From the NCBI GenBank assembly GCA_016713005.1, contig JADJPY010000004.1, forward strand, positions 196,078 through 260,077: DNA of 64,000 bases, read 5' to 3'. Positions 7,613 through 14,802 of the stretch are shown piece by piece. Source of the DNA: Ramlibacter sp. GTDB lineage: Bacteria > Pseudomonadota > Gammaproteobacteria > Burkholderiales > Burkholderiaceae_C. The notes under the pieces were generated by a model, which saw nothing but the letters and a program-made list of their open reading frames with translations, made no database searches and was not told the DNA's origin. Numbering within the stretch: the first letter of the stretch is position 1; every line of letters begins with the position of its first letter. Both the position numbers and the translations under genes were made by a program.

Positions 7613-7637
7613 GGTTGCGGTGCTATGCTCCGCAACC
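7613..7637 (+). promoter_or_regulatory. Palindrome carrying an extended -10 before a start codon
   Basis: GGTTGCGG (7613-7620), TGCTATGCT (7621-7629) and CCGCAACC (7630-7637) form a perfect 8-bp inverted repeat that ends at the base before the ATG at 7638. The loop is an extended -10 (TGC TATGCT). It could be an operator or an RNA hairpin. No Shine-Dalgarno is present, so the message is probably leaderless. Confidence 0.5.
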
Positions 7638-7991
7638 ATGAAGCTCATCGCCAAGTGGTTCCTCAGTGCGGCGTCCCTGCTGCTGGTGGCGTACGTCTAC
7701 ACCGGCGTACAGGTCAGCAGCTTCACGACCGCACTGATCGCAGCGTTTGTCATCGGACTGTTCAGTGTCGTCCTGCGGCCCATCCTGGTCGTGCTGACGC
7801 TGCCGGTCACGGTGATCACACTGGGCCTGTTCCTGTTCGTGATCAACGCCCTCCTGTTCTGGGCTGCTGCCGCGGTTCTGGACGGATTTCAGGTGCGTGG
7901 CTTCCTCGCGGCATTGCTCGGCTCACTGATCTATTCGGTGCTGGGGCTGGTGGTTGATTCAGCGCTCGAGAGCCTGTTCCCGAAGAAGTAG
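7638..7991 (+). CDS. Phage holin family (superfamily IV) small membrane protein
   Basis: 117 residues, four TM helices: WFLSAASLLLVAYVYTGV; FTTALIAAFVIGLFSVVL; a P-rich turn then LPVTVITLGLFLFVINALLFWAAAAVL; FLAALLGSLIYSVLGLVV. This matches the mycobacterial-type phage holin IV family (PF04020), which is widespread in bacterial chromosomes and usually unrelated to prophages. Nothing phage-like surrounds it. Role unknown. Its 3' end overlaps the convergent bepA-like gene by 33 bases. Confidence 0.85.
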   Translation: MKLIAKWFLSAASLLLVAYVYTGVQVSSFTTALIAAFVIGLFSVVLRPILVVLTLPVTVITLGLFLFVINALLFWAAAAVLDGFQVRGFLAALLGSLIYSVLGLVVDSALESLFPKK

Positions 7992-9479
7992 CTCAACCTG
8001 TCGTGCGCGGCTGTCGATGATGGACGCCTCGATGTGGTCCCCGGCAGCCAGCCCGCCGCGGGCCAGGTCTTGTGCGGCCTTGAACCGGTCTGACGCCGCC
8101 GACAGGTCTCCTTGCGCGACTCTTGCCTCGGCTTCAGCGCGGATGGCACGCAACCGTTGCCCCTGATTGTCGTAGGCGGCAGCAAGCAGCATCCAGGCCG
8201 CGGCATCATTGGGGTGATCCGCCACCCAGACGCGAAGTGCCTGCGCGACGGTTTGCGCATCGCCGGTCCGCGTCCGCGCATCGGCCGCCATCAACACCTC
8301 AGGACGCGCGACCGACTGCAAGTCCAGTCGCGTCAAGGCAGACTGGGGCGCGCCGCCAGCGAGGTGGATTTCGGCAACCAGCCATCGTGCCAGCTGGAGG
8401 GCGCGGGAGTCGGTGGCCACCAGGGCTTCGAGTTGACCCGCCAACACCAGGGCGGCGGGCAAATCGCGCAACCTGACACTGGCAAGGGCGGCGCCGTACA
8501 AGCCGGCTGCGCGCCGGGCCTCGGGCAACGTGGCGAAGCCGGCTGAGTGGACTTCGGCCACGATCCCGCGCAAGGCATCCACGCCCGGATCCGCAAGAGC
8601 GCGCGCCCTCGCGGCCATCATCGAATGGGTCAGCGCATCCGAGCGGCCTGAGGCTGGTCGCGGCGCGGCCAGTTCAGTGCGGGACAGGGCTGCGGCGATT
8701 CGCTCAGTCGTCAGCGGGTGACTGCGCAGATAGGGAAAATTGCCGGAGTCATTGATCCGGTTGGCATGCTGCAGGCGCTCGAACATCGCGGACATGCCAT
8801 GGGCGTCAAAACCGGCCTCATGCAGGATGCCCAGTCCCAGCCGGTCCGCTTCACGCTCCATGTCCCGGGAGAAATTGAGCTGGCTTTGCGCGGCAAGGGC
8901 CTGTGACCCCACCACCGCGGCTTTGGCCATCTCCGGATTGCGCGACACTGCCACTGCCGCGAGGACCATCGCCGCCACCATCCAGGGCGTTTGCTGGTTC
9001 TGCTGACCGATCAGGCGGGGGATGTGTCGCTGAGTGACATGGCTGAGTTCATGCGCCAGGACGGAGGCGAGCTCATCCCGGCTCTGGGTGAGCGTGATCA
9101 GGCCCAGATGGACACCGAAGTAGCCGCCCGGCAATGCGAACGCATTGACGCTGCGGTCGCGTATGAGCATCAGCTCCCAGGCAAACCGCTCTGACAGCTC
9201 GGCGTCCAGGTCGCCGCGCATCTGGGCGGCCTGGCGCAACGGCCCCCACAGACTGTCAAGGTAATGCATCAGGACGGCATCGTCCAGGTAGTCCGGGTCA
9301 CGTCGTATTTCGCGGGCAATGCGGTCTCCTGCCCGCCTTTCAGCGCTGGTCGTGATTTCGGTGCCGCTGCCCAATGCGGGCAACTGGGCTGGCGCCGGAG
9401 AGGCCATGGCCAGGCAAAGGGCGACCACCACCCCGTACCGAAAACCAGTCTTGCGGGTAACCGGGACCGCCAGGCTCAT
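7959..9479 (-). CDS. M48 family metalloprotease with TPR region (BepA-like)
   Basis: 506 residues. A signal peptide (VVVALCLAMASPAPAQ) directs it to the periplasm. The M48 core has HELSH (in LASVLAHELSHVTQRHI) as the zinc site and the third ligand Glu in DMEREADRLGL. The C-terminal half is Ala-rich TPR helices. This is the layout of BepA/YfgC, which degrades or chaperones LptD and BamA assembly intermediates. Start: MSLAVPVTRK at 9479, whose ATG overlaps the stop of the upstream gene (TGATG); the longer frame from 9575 runs into that gene. Co-transcribed with the TfpX-like gene. Confidence 0.9.
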   Translation of the reverse strand: MSLAVPVTRKTGFRYGVVVALCLAMASPAPAQLPALGSGTEITTSAERRAGDRIAREIRRDPDYLDDAVLMHYLDSLWGPLRQAAQMRGDLDAELSERFAWELMLIRDRSVNAFALPGGYFGVHLGLITLTQSRDELASVLAHELSHVTQRHIPRLIGQQNQQTPWMVAAMVLAAVAVSRNPEMAKAAVVGSQALAAQSQLNFSRDMEREADRLGLGILHEAGFDAHGMSAMFERLQHANRINDSGNFPYLRSHPLTTERIAAALSRTELAAPRPASGRSDALTHSMMAARARALADPGVDALRGIVAEVHSAGFATLPEARRAAGLYGAALASVRLRDLPAALVLAGQLEALVATDSRALQLARWLVAEIHLAGGAPQSALTRLDLQSVARPEVLMAADARTRTGDAQTVAQALRVWVADHPNDAAAWMLLAAAYDNQGQRLRAIRAEAEARVAQGDLSAASDRFKAAQDLARGGLAAGDHIEASIIDSRARQVELLLREQALER

Positions 9480-10237
9480 CAGAATGAATCCAGATTGACG
9501 AACGCGATGGGTATCGCGGTTGCGGGATCGATCAACACCGTCCAGAACGTCTTGCGTCCCGCCAGGGGCAACCACAGCGCCTTGTCCGCCGGCAGACCTG
9601 TGCGCGCCAGGGCGGCGTCGATTTCACCCGCACGGGCCGGGAAGCGGGCCTTGAGGGCCGCCACCGGCTTGGCGGCCGCGCGGACCCGTGAAGCGGCGTC
9701 GCCATAGGGTTGCCAGAAGTCGGGGCGCACCGCGGGATGCAGGCCCTGGAGGGCCGCCATGGTTGCTTCCATCCGTTCGTCTTCGCTGATGAATGGCCTC
9801 GCCGCCAGCAACGTCGGGCCCGTCAGGGGCATGGCCTGCACGGCACGTGGCTTGGCCGGCATCAGCTCTTCGGGGACCTCGACCGCATGGACCACACGGA
9901 ACCGGTCGTACTCGAACACGAGGTGAACCGGCCGGGCAACGAACACGGTCCACAAGCCATAGGCAAGCCCGGCCAGCTGGATCATGCCCACCACAGCAAG
10001 GTCGCGGCGCAACTCGGACCGGGGCTTGGCCCTGTTGAATATGAAAAAGGTCATGAGTGGCCCGAGGATGACGTCCACCACCACCACCAGCTGGAACAGT
10101 TCGCGGCCGCCCGAGATCTCGCGGTAGGGATGCGGGTACCACACGAAGAACACCAGGGTGGCGGCCAGCGAGGCGACAAACAGGCTGATGCCAAGATGGA
10201 TGCCTGAGGCTCGCAGGCGGTCTTTCCACTGAATCAT
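9479..10237 (-). CDS. TfpX/TfpZ family type IV pilin accessory protein
   Basis: 252 residues starting MIQWKDRLRASGIHLGISLFVASLAATLVFFVWYP. Several TM helices lie in the first 110 residues (the HPYREISGG and DVILGPLMTFFIFN segments are characteristic), followed by a soluble C-terminal domain (FWQPYGD, DKALWLPLAGRKTFWTVLID). TfpX/TfpZ proteins sit beside pilin genes in Pseudomonas and beta-proteobacteria and are needed for assembly of particular pilin alleles. The pilin and PglL genes are 0.6-4.4 kb away across moaC. The upstream ATG at 10345 would overlap moaC and is rejected. Confidence 0.87.
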   Translation of the reverse strand: MIQWKDRLRASGIHLGISLFVASLAATLVFFVWYPHPYREISGGRELFQLVVVVDVILGPLMTFFIFNRAKPRSELRRDLAVVGMIQLAGLAYGLWTVFVARPVHLVFEYDRFRVVHAVEVPEELMPAKPRAVQAMPLTGPTLLAARPFISEDERMEATMAALQGLHPAVRPDFWQPYGDAASRVRAAAKPVAALKARFPARAGEIDAALARTGLPADKALWLPLAGRKTFWTVLIDPATAIPIAFVNLDSF

Positions 10238-10303
10238 GGTCGTATGATGCTCGAAGGACGTGAATGTTCTGTAAATCATGCCTTGCCGATGGATACCGCA
10301 CCC

Positions 10304-10795
10304 ATGAACGCACTGACACATTTCGACGCACAGGGGCAGGCCCACATGGTGGACGTTTCACAGAAGGCAGCGTCCCACCGGGTTGCGATTGCCACCGGCC
10401 GCATCGAGATGGAGCCGGCTACGTTGGCCCTGATCGAGGCGGGTACGGCCAAAAAGGGTGATGTGCTGGGTGTCGCGCGTATCGCAGGTATCCAGGCGGC
10501 CAAGAAAACCAGTGAGCTCATCCCGCTGTGCCACCCCGTTCCGCTGACCCGGGTTGCTATTGAATTTGTAGCGGGTCAGGTAGCATCCACGAGGGCCAGC
10601 GCCATTTTTTGCACGGTAACCGCCGAATCAGTGGGTCAGACAGGCGTGGAGATGGAAGCTCTCACCGCTGTCCAGGTCGCGCTGCTGACGGTGTACGACA
10701 TGTGCAAGGCTGTCGACCGTGGCATGACGATCAGCGGCGTTCGCTTGCTGGAAAAGCGCGGTGGCAAATCGGGCAGCTTCACTGCGGCAGGCTGA
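10304..10795 (+). CDS. moaC: Cyclic pyranopterin monophosphate synthase MoaC
   Basis: 163 residues. Converts the MoaA product to cPMP in molybdopterin synthesis. Conserved segments include HMVDVSQK, KKGDVLGVARIAGIQAAKKTSELIPLCHP (active-site loop) and the end GQTGVEMEALTAVQVALLTVYDMCKAVD...KSG. The stretch between LCHP and TGVEMEAL is about four residues longer than in E. coli MoaC, and its DNA (10554-10613) aligns without gaps to a dispersed intergenic repeat, so part of the protein is repeat-derived. ATG at 10289 is an alternative start. Confidence 0.95.
   Translation: MNALTHFDAQGQAHMVDVSQKAASHRVAIATGRIEMEPATLALIEAGTAKKGDVLGVARIAGIQAAKKTSELIPLCHPVPLTRVAIEFVAGQVASTRASAIFCTVTAESVGQTGVEMEALTAVQVALLTVYDMCKAVDRGMTISGVRLLEKRGGKSGSFTAAG
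10554..10613 (+). repeat. Dispersed repeat family A, copy 2, inside moaC
   Basis: TTGCTATTGAATTTGTAGC followed by GGTCAGGTAGCATCCACGAG and GGCCAGCGCCATTTTTT aligns base for base in length with the intergenic copy at 29187. Here it is translated in frame as AIEFVAGQVASTRASAIFC. Confidence 0.65.
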
Positions 10796-10807
10796 CGCGC
10801 CTGGACT

Positions 10808-12316
10808 TCAGCGCCGGGGCGCGTGCGACGCCGCCCAATCGGCATGCTCCGCAGGGAATGCCGCACGGTAGCGAATCAGCCAGTGCAGGGCTTCGTCATC
10901 GCGCTGCAGCATCACCGCGCTCTCGATGAGTTTTTCCACCACGCGGGCCTCTGGCGAGAAATGCAAGGTCCGCTGCGCCTTGTCATGGACCTGCGGGGCG
11001 TTCTCGTGCGTCAGTGCGCTGAGTGTGAGGTCTGCAAAATCCACCTGATCCCTGAACAGCGTAACCCTGCGCGCCTTTGCAAGGGTATCGATGCGCCAGT
11101 TGGTCATCCGCTCCTGGGGCGGGAGGTAGATCTGGCTGGCGCACCAGTAGTCCCACGCCACCCAGGCTGTCACAGCCAGCCACAGTACAGCCAAGGTTCG
11201 GGCAGACCGGGCCAATACGGATGCAACGCGCGGGCGATCCCGCCAGAGAAGAATGGCCAGACTCAAGACGACGGCCATCTGGAATGGCCCGTACCACAAG
11301 GGGTATTCCACCAGGCTATGGACCAGTATCACCGCCAGTACGGTCCATGCCATCTGGCGAGCCGGGTCCGTTGCGCGCCAAGGCGCGGCACGCCACACCC
11401 ACACGGCTGTCGCGCCGCAAGCCAGCAGCGCAAAGGGCACACCGAGCTCGACCGCAAGGTGCAAGGGCAGGTTGTGGGCATTGTCCAGAATGGCGCAGAA
11501 GCGCTCCCCGGGGTACAGGGTGACGAAGTGGGCATAGTCAAGTTCACCCCATCCCCAACCGAGCCACGGCTTCAAGGACATCAAGTGCAGCGCATTGGCC
11601 CAAAGGACAAGGCGGCTGGAGCAGTCGGGCGCTCCCTCCAGCAGACGCACCATCGGTCCGCGGCTTGACCCGGACATCCACGGCAGTGCGACCGCGGCAA
11701 CAACATAGGCCACAAGCGCAGCAAGCACAAGGCCATCCAGCCAATTACCGGGAGAACGCTTGTCGCGCCAGATCCACCAGAAGACAGGGATCAGGAGCCA
11801 CTGGACAAGACCGGTGCGACTGCCGCTGGCAGCTGCACCGCACGCAAGAAGGACCGCAGCGGCCACCGCCAGCCATCGCCCGCGACGGGGGACATTGGGC
11901 CCTGCACCAAACACCAAGGCCAGCAAGCCGATGCTGGTCAGGGTCGCAAACTGGTTCGGCTGTCGCAGATTGCCGAAAGCCTCTCCGGTACCCGACACCG
12001 CGCTGATCCAGGGAGCCAGCGGTCCGGCTGTGCCAGAGTACTGCAACAGCCCGATCACGGCACTGGACAAGGCAGCCAGGAGCCAGCCGACCCAGGCAAT
12101 TGCAGTGACCTGGGAGCGCCTGATCCACAACCCCAATACCCCGAGGCCGGCCGCACCCGTCAGGCAGGAGACCGCACCGACCGACGGCCCAGGGGAGAAA
12201 GGGTTGAGCCAGACTGCAGCGACCACCAGCGCACCTGCAATCACCGGCCAGGCTGCGGAATCGGCAGGCGAGGCATCCAATACCCGCGAGGTTGAGGCCT
12301 CCGGACCTGATGTCAT
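10808..12316 (-). CDS. PglL-type O-oligosaccharyltransferase / O-antigen ligase family
   Basis: 502 residues, about 11-12 TM helices and a soluble C-terminal tail. Motifs shared with the upstream paralogue are GNLRQPNQFATL (PglL N-terminal signature), SGSRTGLVQW, a periplasmic loop with NAHNLPLHLAVELG, and HSLVEYPLWYGPF. PglL/TfpO enzymes move a lipid-linked glycan onto Ser/Thr of pilins. It follows the second PglL gene by three bases and both lie downstream of pilA on the same strand, so the acceptor is probably the pilin. It ends convergent with moaC. Confidence 0.85.
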   Translation of the reverse strand: MTSGPEASTSRVLDASPADSAAWPVIAGALVVAAVWLNPFSPGPSVGAVSCLTGAAGLGVLGLWIRRSQVTAIAWVGWLLAALSSAVIGLLQYSGTAGPLAPWISAVSGTGEAFGNLRQPNQFATLTSIGLLALVFGAGPNVPRRGRWLAVAAAVLLACGAAASGSRTGLVQWLLIPVFWWIWRDKRSPGNWLDGLVLAALVAYVVAAVALPWMSGSSRGPMVRLLEGAPDCSSRLVLWANALHLMSLKPWLGWGWGELDYAHFVTLYPGERFCAILDNAHNLPLHLAVELGVPFALLACGATAVWVWRAAPWRATDPARQMAWTVLAVILVHSLVEYPLWYGPFQMAVVLSLAILLWRDRPRVASVLARSARTLAVLWLAVTAWVAWDYWCASQIYLPPQERMTNWRIDTLAKARRVTLFRDQVDFADLTLSALTHENAPQVHDKAQRTLHFSPEARVVEKLIESAVMLQRDDEALHWLIRYRAAFPAEHADWAASHAPRR

Positions 12317-12319
12317 GGC

Positions 12320-14062
12320 TCAGCGTACCCCTTTGGGTACTCCCACGCCACCTGTGCCAGTGGGAACCGATGCCTGCCAGCGGGACTGGATGAGGTTGCA
12401 GGTTTGCTGGTCGATGAACGCGCAAGTCCGTTTGGCCCAATATTGCGCCTCTTCATGCCGGCCATTCATGGACAGGGCCTTCAGGAGTTTCTCGTAGTTG
12501 GCCGACGAGGGGTAGTACAGGACCAGCGCCATCCAGTGTGAGACTTCCTCGGGGGTCATTTTATTGTGGGGCTGATCGCGGCCCAACTGGATCAGGTCCT
12601 GCCAATGACGCAGCAGCCAGGTCGGGGGTGGCTGGCGCCGGTGGTTCACTCCGATGCGCTGGGCTTCGAATCGCAAGTCCATCACACTTTCTTCAACCAG
12701 AAAATAGTCCCTAACGATCACCCCCATCAGGACAGCAGCCGAAGCCGCGAGCGCGAACAGGGACCATTTGCCGACGGCACGGGATCGGGCAGGAGGCTCT
12801 CGCAGGTGGTTGAGCATGCCGACCATGACCCCCGCTGGAAACAGGAAATAGGCGTAGTGCAAGGGCAATTCCAGCATCGCGTGCACGCCAATGGCAAACA
12901 GCGCGACACACAGAAGCAGTTGCCGCAGGGACCGGATTGACCGCAGCGCAAGTACAAACCAGCCAAGCACCAAAAGCGACAACGCAAGGCCGGTTGGCCA
13001 GCCTGTCCAGAGCACCAGGTCCAGAAACAGGTTGTGCGCATGCGAGTACAGCTGGTTGGCCATGTCCGGATGCTCCGGAAAGACCACCAGTTGCGCCACC
13101 TTGGAGTGATCCCATCCGTATCCGAGGAGCGGGCGCTCCAGAGCCGCGTCAAAAAACATGCGCCATGCTTCGAGGCGGGCCTCGCCCTGCGTGCGATAGA
13201 CAATGGAAGATTCGATGTCAAGCAGCAGCCAGGAGCCCAGCGCGCCCAAGGACAGGATGAACACGCAGTAAACAGTGAACAGGGCCGCCGCACCCTTCAT
13301 CCAGCCTGAGGGAAGCAGCCTCCCGCGGTCCAGCCACATCGCAACAAACAAGACACTGAGTGTCAGCATCGCAGTGCGCGACTGGGTCAAGGCCAGTCCG
13401 AAGAGAACAAGCACAGCCAGCAGGGATGCAACCCATTTGCCAAAAACCTGTTTGTGTAGACCCCAGGCGATGGCGACCAGACCCCAGATCAGCAGAGTCG
13501 CCAGCTGGTTCGGTTGCCCGAGATTGGCGTAGGGACGGCCACCGTCGTTCATGTACAGGACCCAGATGTCTGTCATGCCATCGGATCGCGTCAGGCCCAG
13601 CCATTGGTAGAGCTGCAGGAAGACCGACGCCACCGCTGCAAATCCGATGGCCCCGCACAGGAAATTGAACGGAGTGTCAGGATCCCGACTGGCCCAGAGC
13701 TCGCCCAGGATGACCGACAACGCGAAACCGAGCAGGAACGCAAACGACACCCAGGCATCGCCTGCCAAGGGAAGAATCCCGATGAAGTGCTGCAGCCAGG
13801 GCAGCGCAGACAGCGCAAACAAAAACCAGGCGAGCCCTGAAATGCGGCAAGGGCCTCGAGTCTGCCAGAGGACCAAGAGCAGGGCCGACAGCAACCCTGC
13901 GGCGATCCAAGCCTCGCTATGGAAGGAGAGCCAGGGGCGGTGATGATTCGGCAACAACCAGCCCAACGCGAAGAAGGCGCAGACAAGTGGCCCGGACAAC
14001 GGCATGCTGCGCAATGCAGGCGACCACTGGAGGGACAGGCGTTGAAGCATGCTGGTCGTCAT
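12320..14062 (-). CDS. PglL-type O-oligosaccharyltransferase, paralogue 2
   Basis: 580 residues, about 11-12 TM helices. Motifs: GQPNQLATLLIWGL, LTQSRTAMLTL, the catalytic-loop HAHNLFLDLVLWTGWP, HAMLELPLHYAYFLFPAGVMVG and a soluble C-terminal domain ending in a Cys-containing region. It is closer than its neighbour to the classical PglL pattern (His in HAHN, Wzy_C). Two tandem PglL-like genes behind one pilin suggest either different glycans or different acceptors. A second Met lies at codon 5. The pilA terminator lies just upstream, so this pair may need its own promoter or read-through. Confidence 0.87.
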   Translation of the reverse strand: MTTSMLQRLSLQWSPALRSMPLSGPLVCAFFALGWLLPNHHRPWLSFHSEAWIAAGLLSALLLVLWQTRGPCRISGLAWFLFALSALPWLQHFIGILPLAGDAWVSFAFLLGFALSVILGELWASRDPDTPFNFLCGAIGFAAVASVFLQLYQWLGLTRSDGMTDIWVLYMNDGGRPYANLGQPNQLATLLIWGLVAIAWGLHKQVFGKWVASLLAVLVLFGLALTQSRTAMLTLSVLFVAMWLDRGRLLPSGWMKGAAALFTVYCVFILSLGALGSWLLLDIESSIVYRTQGEARLEAWRMFFDAALERPLLGYGWDHSKVAQLVVFPEHPDMANQLYSHAHNLFLDLVLWTGWPTGLALSLLVLGWFVLALRSIRSLRQLLLCVALFAIGVHAMLELPLHYAYFLFPAGVMVGMLNHLREPPARSRAVGKWSLFALAASAAVLMGVIVRDYFLVEESVMDLRFEAQRIGVNHRRQPPPTWLLRHWQDLIQLGRDQPHNKMTPEEVSHWMALVLYYPSSANYEKLLKALSMNGRHEEAQYWAKRTCAFIDQQTCNLIQSRWQASVPTGTGGVGVPKGVR

Positions 14063-14142
14063 GAATCGCTAGACGAGTAGGTGGTGGTCCGCAGCAATCA
14101 TGCCCAAGGGTCATGGCAACCGGAAAGGTGATTGCCAAAGAA

Positions 14143-14166
14143 AACAGCCCCCTCTCGGGGGCTGTT
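14143..14166 (-). terminator. Rho-independent terminator of pilA
   Basis: Read on the minus strand: AACAGCCCCC, loop GAGA, GGGGGCTGTT, then TTCTTT. A perfect 10-bp stem with a 4-base loop and a T-rich tail, 28 bases beyond the pilin stop. Confidence 0.85.
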
Positions 14167-14193
14167 CGGATCCAGCTGACTCAGGTCAGAGGA

Positions 14194-14640
14194 TCAGGTA
14201 CCTTGGCAGCTTGCCGGGCGATACTTGGACGGAATCGTCGTGCCGGTGCTTCCGCACACCCAGGTGACCTGGCCATTGGCTTGCAGCGTACCCACCATCG
14301 TCAGATCGCCGTCCACGCCGGCGCCCAAGCTCTTGGATGAGGCGGTGATCACACCAACGGAAGCGCTGGTGCGGCTGTACACCACACCAGAGACGTACTT
14401 GGATGTCTGGCTGTCGATGGTGAAGGAAGAAGTGGTGGGGTCAGGCATCTGGGTGGCGACCTGGGCGGCTTCAGCCACAGCAGTACGTGCAGAAGATGCG
14501 GCCAGCACGACTTCAGAAACCTTGGCACGGGTCGTGTAGTCCTGGTACGCCGGCAGCGCAACGGCCGCCAGAATGCCGATGATCGCGACCACGATCATCA
14601 GTTCGATCAGGGTAAAACCCTTTTGAATGTTGCGCTTCAT
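14194..14640 (-). CDS. pilA: Type IV major pilin
   Basis: 148 residues. Prepilin start MKRNIQKG|FTLIELMIVVAIIGILAAVALPAYQDYTTRAK: the PilD cleavage site follows Gly8, Phe1 is N-methylated, and Glu5 of the mature pilin is present. The globular part ends with a Cys pair (WVCGS and ASCQG) forming the usual C-terminal disulfide loop. It is Ser/Thr-rich, which fits O-glycosylation by the PglL enzymes next door. A TAGGAG ribosome-binding site, a sigma-54 promoter upstream and a strong terminator downstream mark a highly expressed single gene. Confidence 0.96.
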   Translation of the reverse strand: MKRNIQKGFTLIELMIVVAIIGILAAVALPAYQDYTTRAKVSEVVLAASSARTAVAEAAQVATQMPDPTTSSFTIDSQTSKYVSGVVYSRTSASVGVITASSKSLGAGVDGDLTMVGTLQANGQVTWVCGSTGTTIPSKYRPASCQGT

Positions 14641-14673
14641 AAAAAACTCCTAAAAAGTAGAGGACAAGTTCAA

Positions 14674-14689
14674 TGCAGGACCCGTGCCA
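14674..14689 (-). promoter_or_regulatory. Sigma-54 (RpoN) promoter of pilA
   Basis: On the minus strand TGGCACGGGTCCTGCA matches the consensus TGGCAC-N5-TTGCA with one mismatch (C for T) and correct -24 GG / -12 GC spacing. The transcript would start near 14663, about 22 bases before the ATG. PilS/PilR-RpoN control of pilA is known in Pseudomonas and other genera. Confidence 0.8.
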
Positions 14690-14698
14690 ACAAGATGC

Positions 14699-14714
14699 CG
14701 TGACGAATGTCACG
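14699..14714. promoter_or_regulatory. Inverted repeat upstream of the pilA promoter
   Basis: CGTGAC-GAAT-GTCACG, a perfect 6-bp inverted repeat ten bases upstream of the -24 element, followed by GTGTCA. It is a candidate activator or repressor site, for example for a PilR-like protein. It is close for a classical enhancer. Confidence 0.35.
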
Positions 14715-14802
14715 TGTCAGCCCCAGAATTTCACTGATGTTGCAATGCAGCAAGACAATAATCGCGCAATCGCATTTTTTTCGTGACAATTTTTGTACCG
14801 GC

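Noticed and set aside
7638..7991. Holin-like gene as evidence of a prophage
   Set aside because: Superfamily IV holin-like proteins are common chromosomal membrane proteins, and no phage structural, integrase or lysis gene is near.
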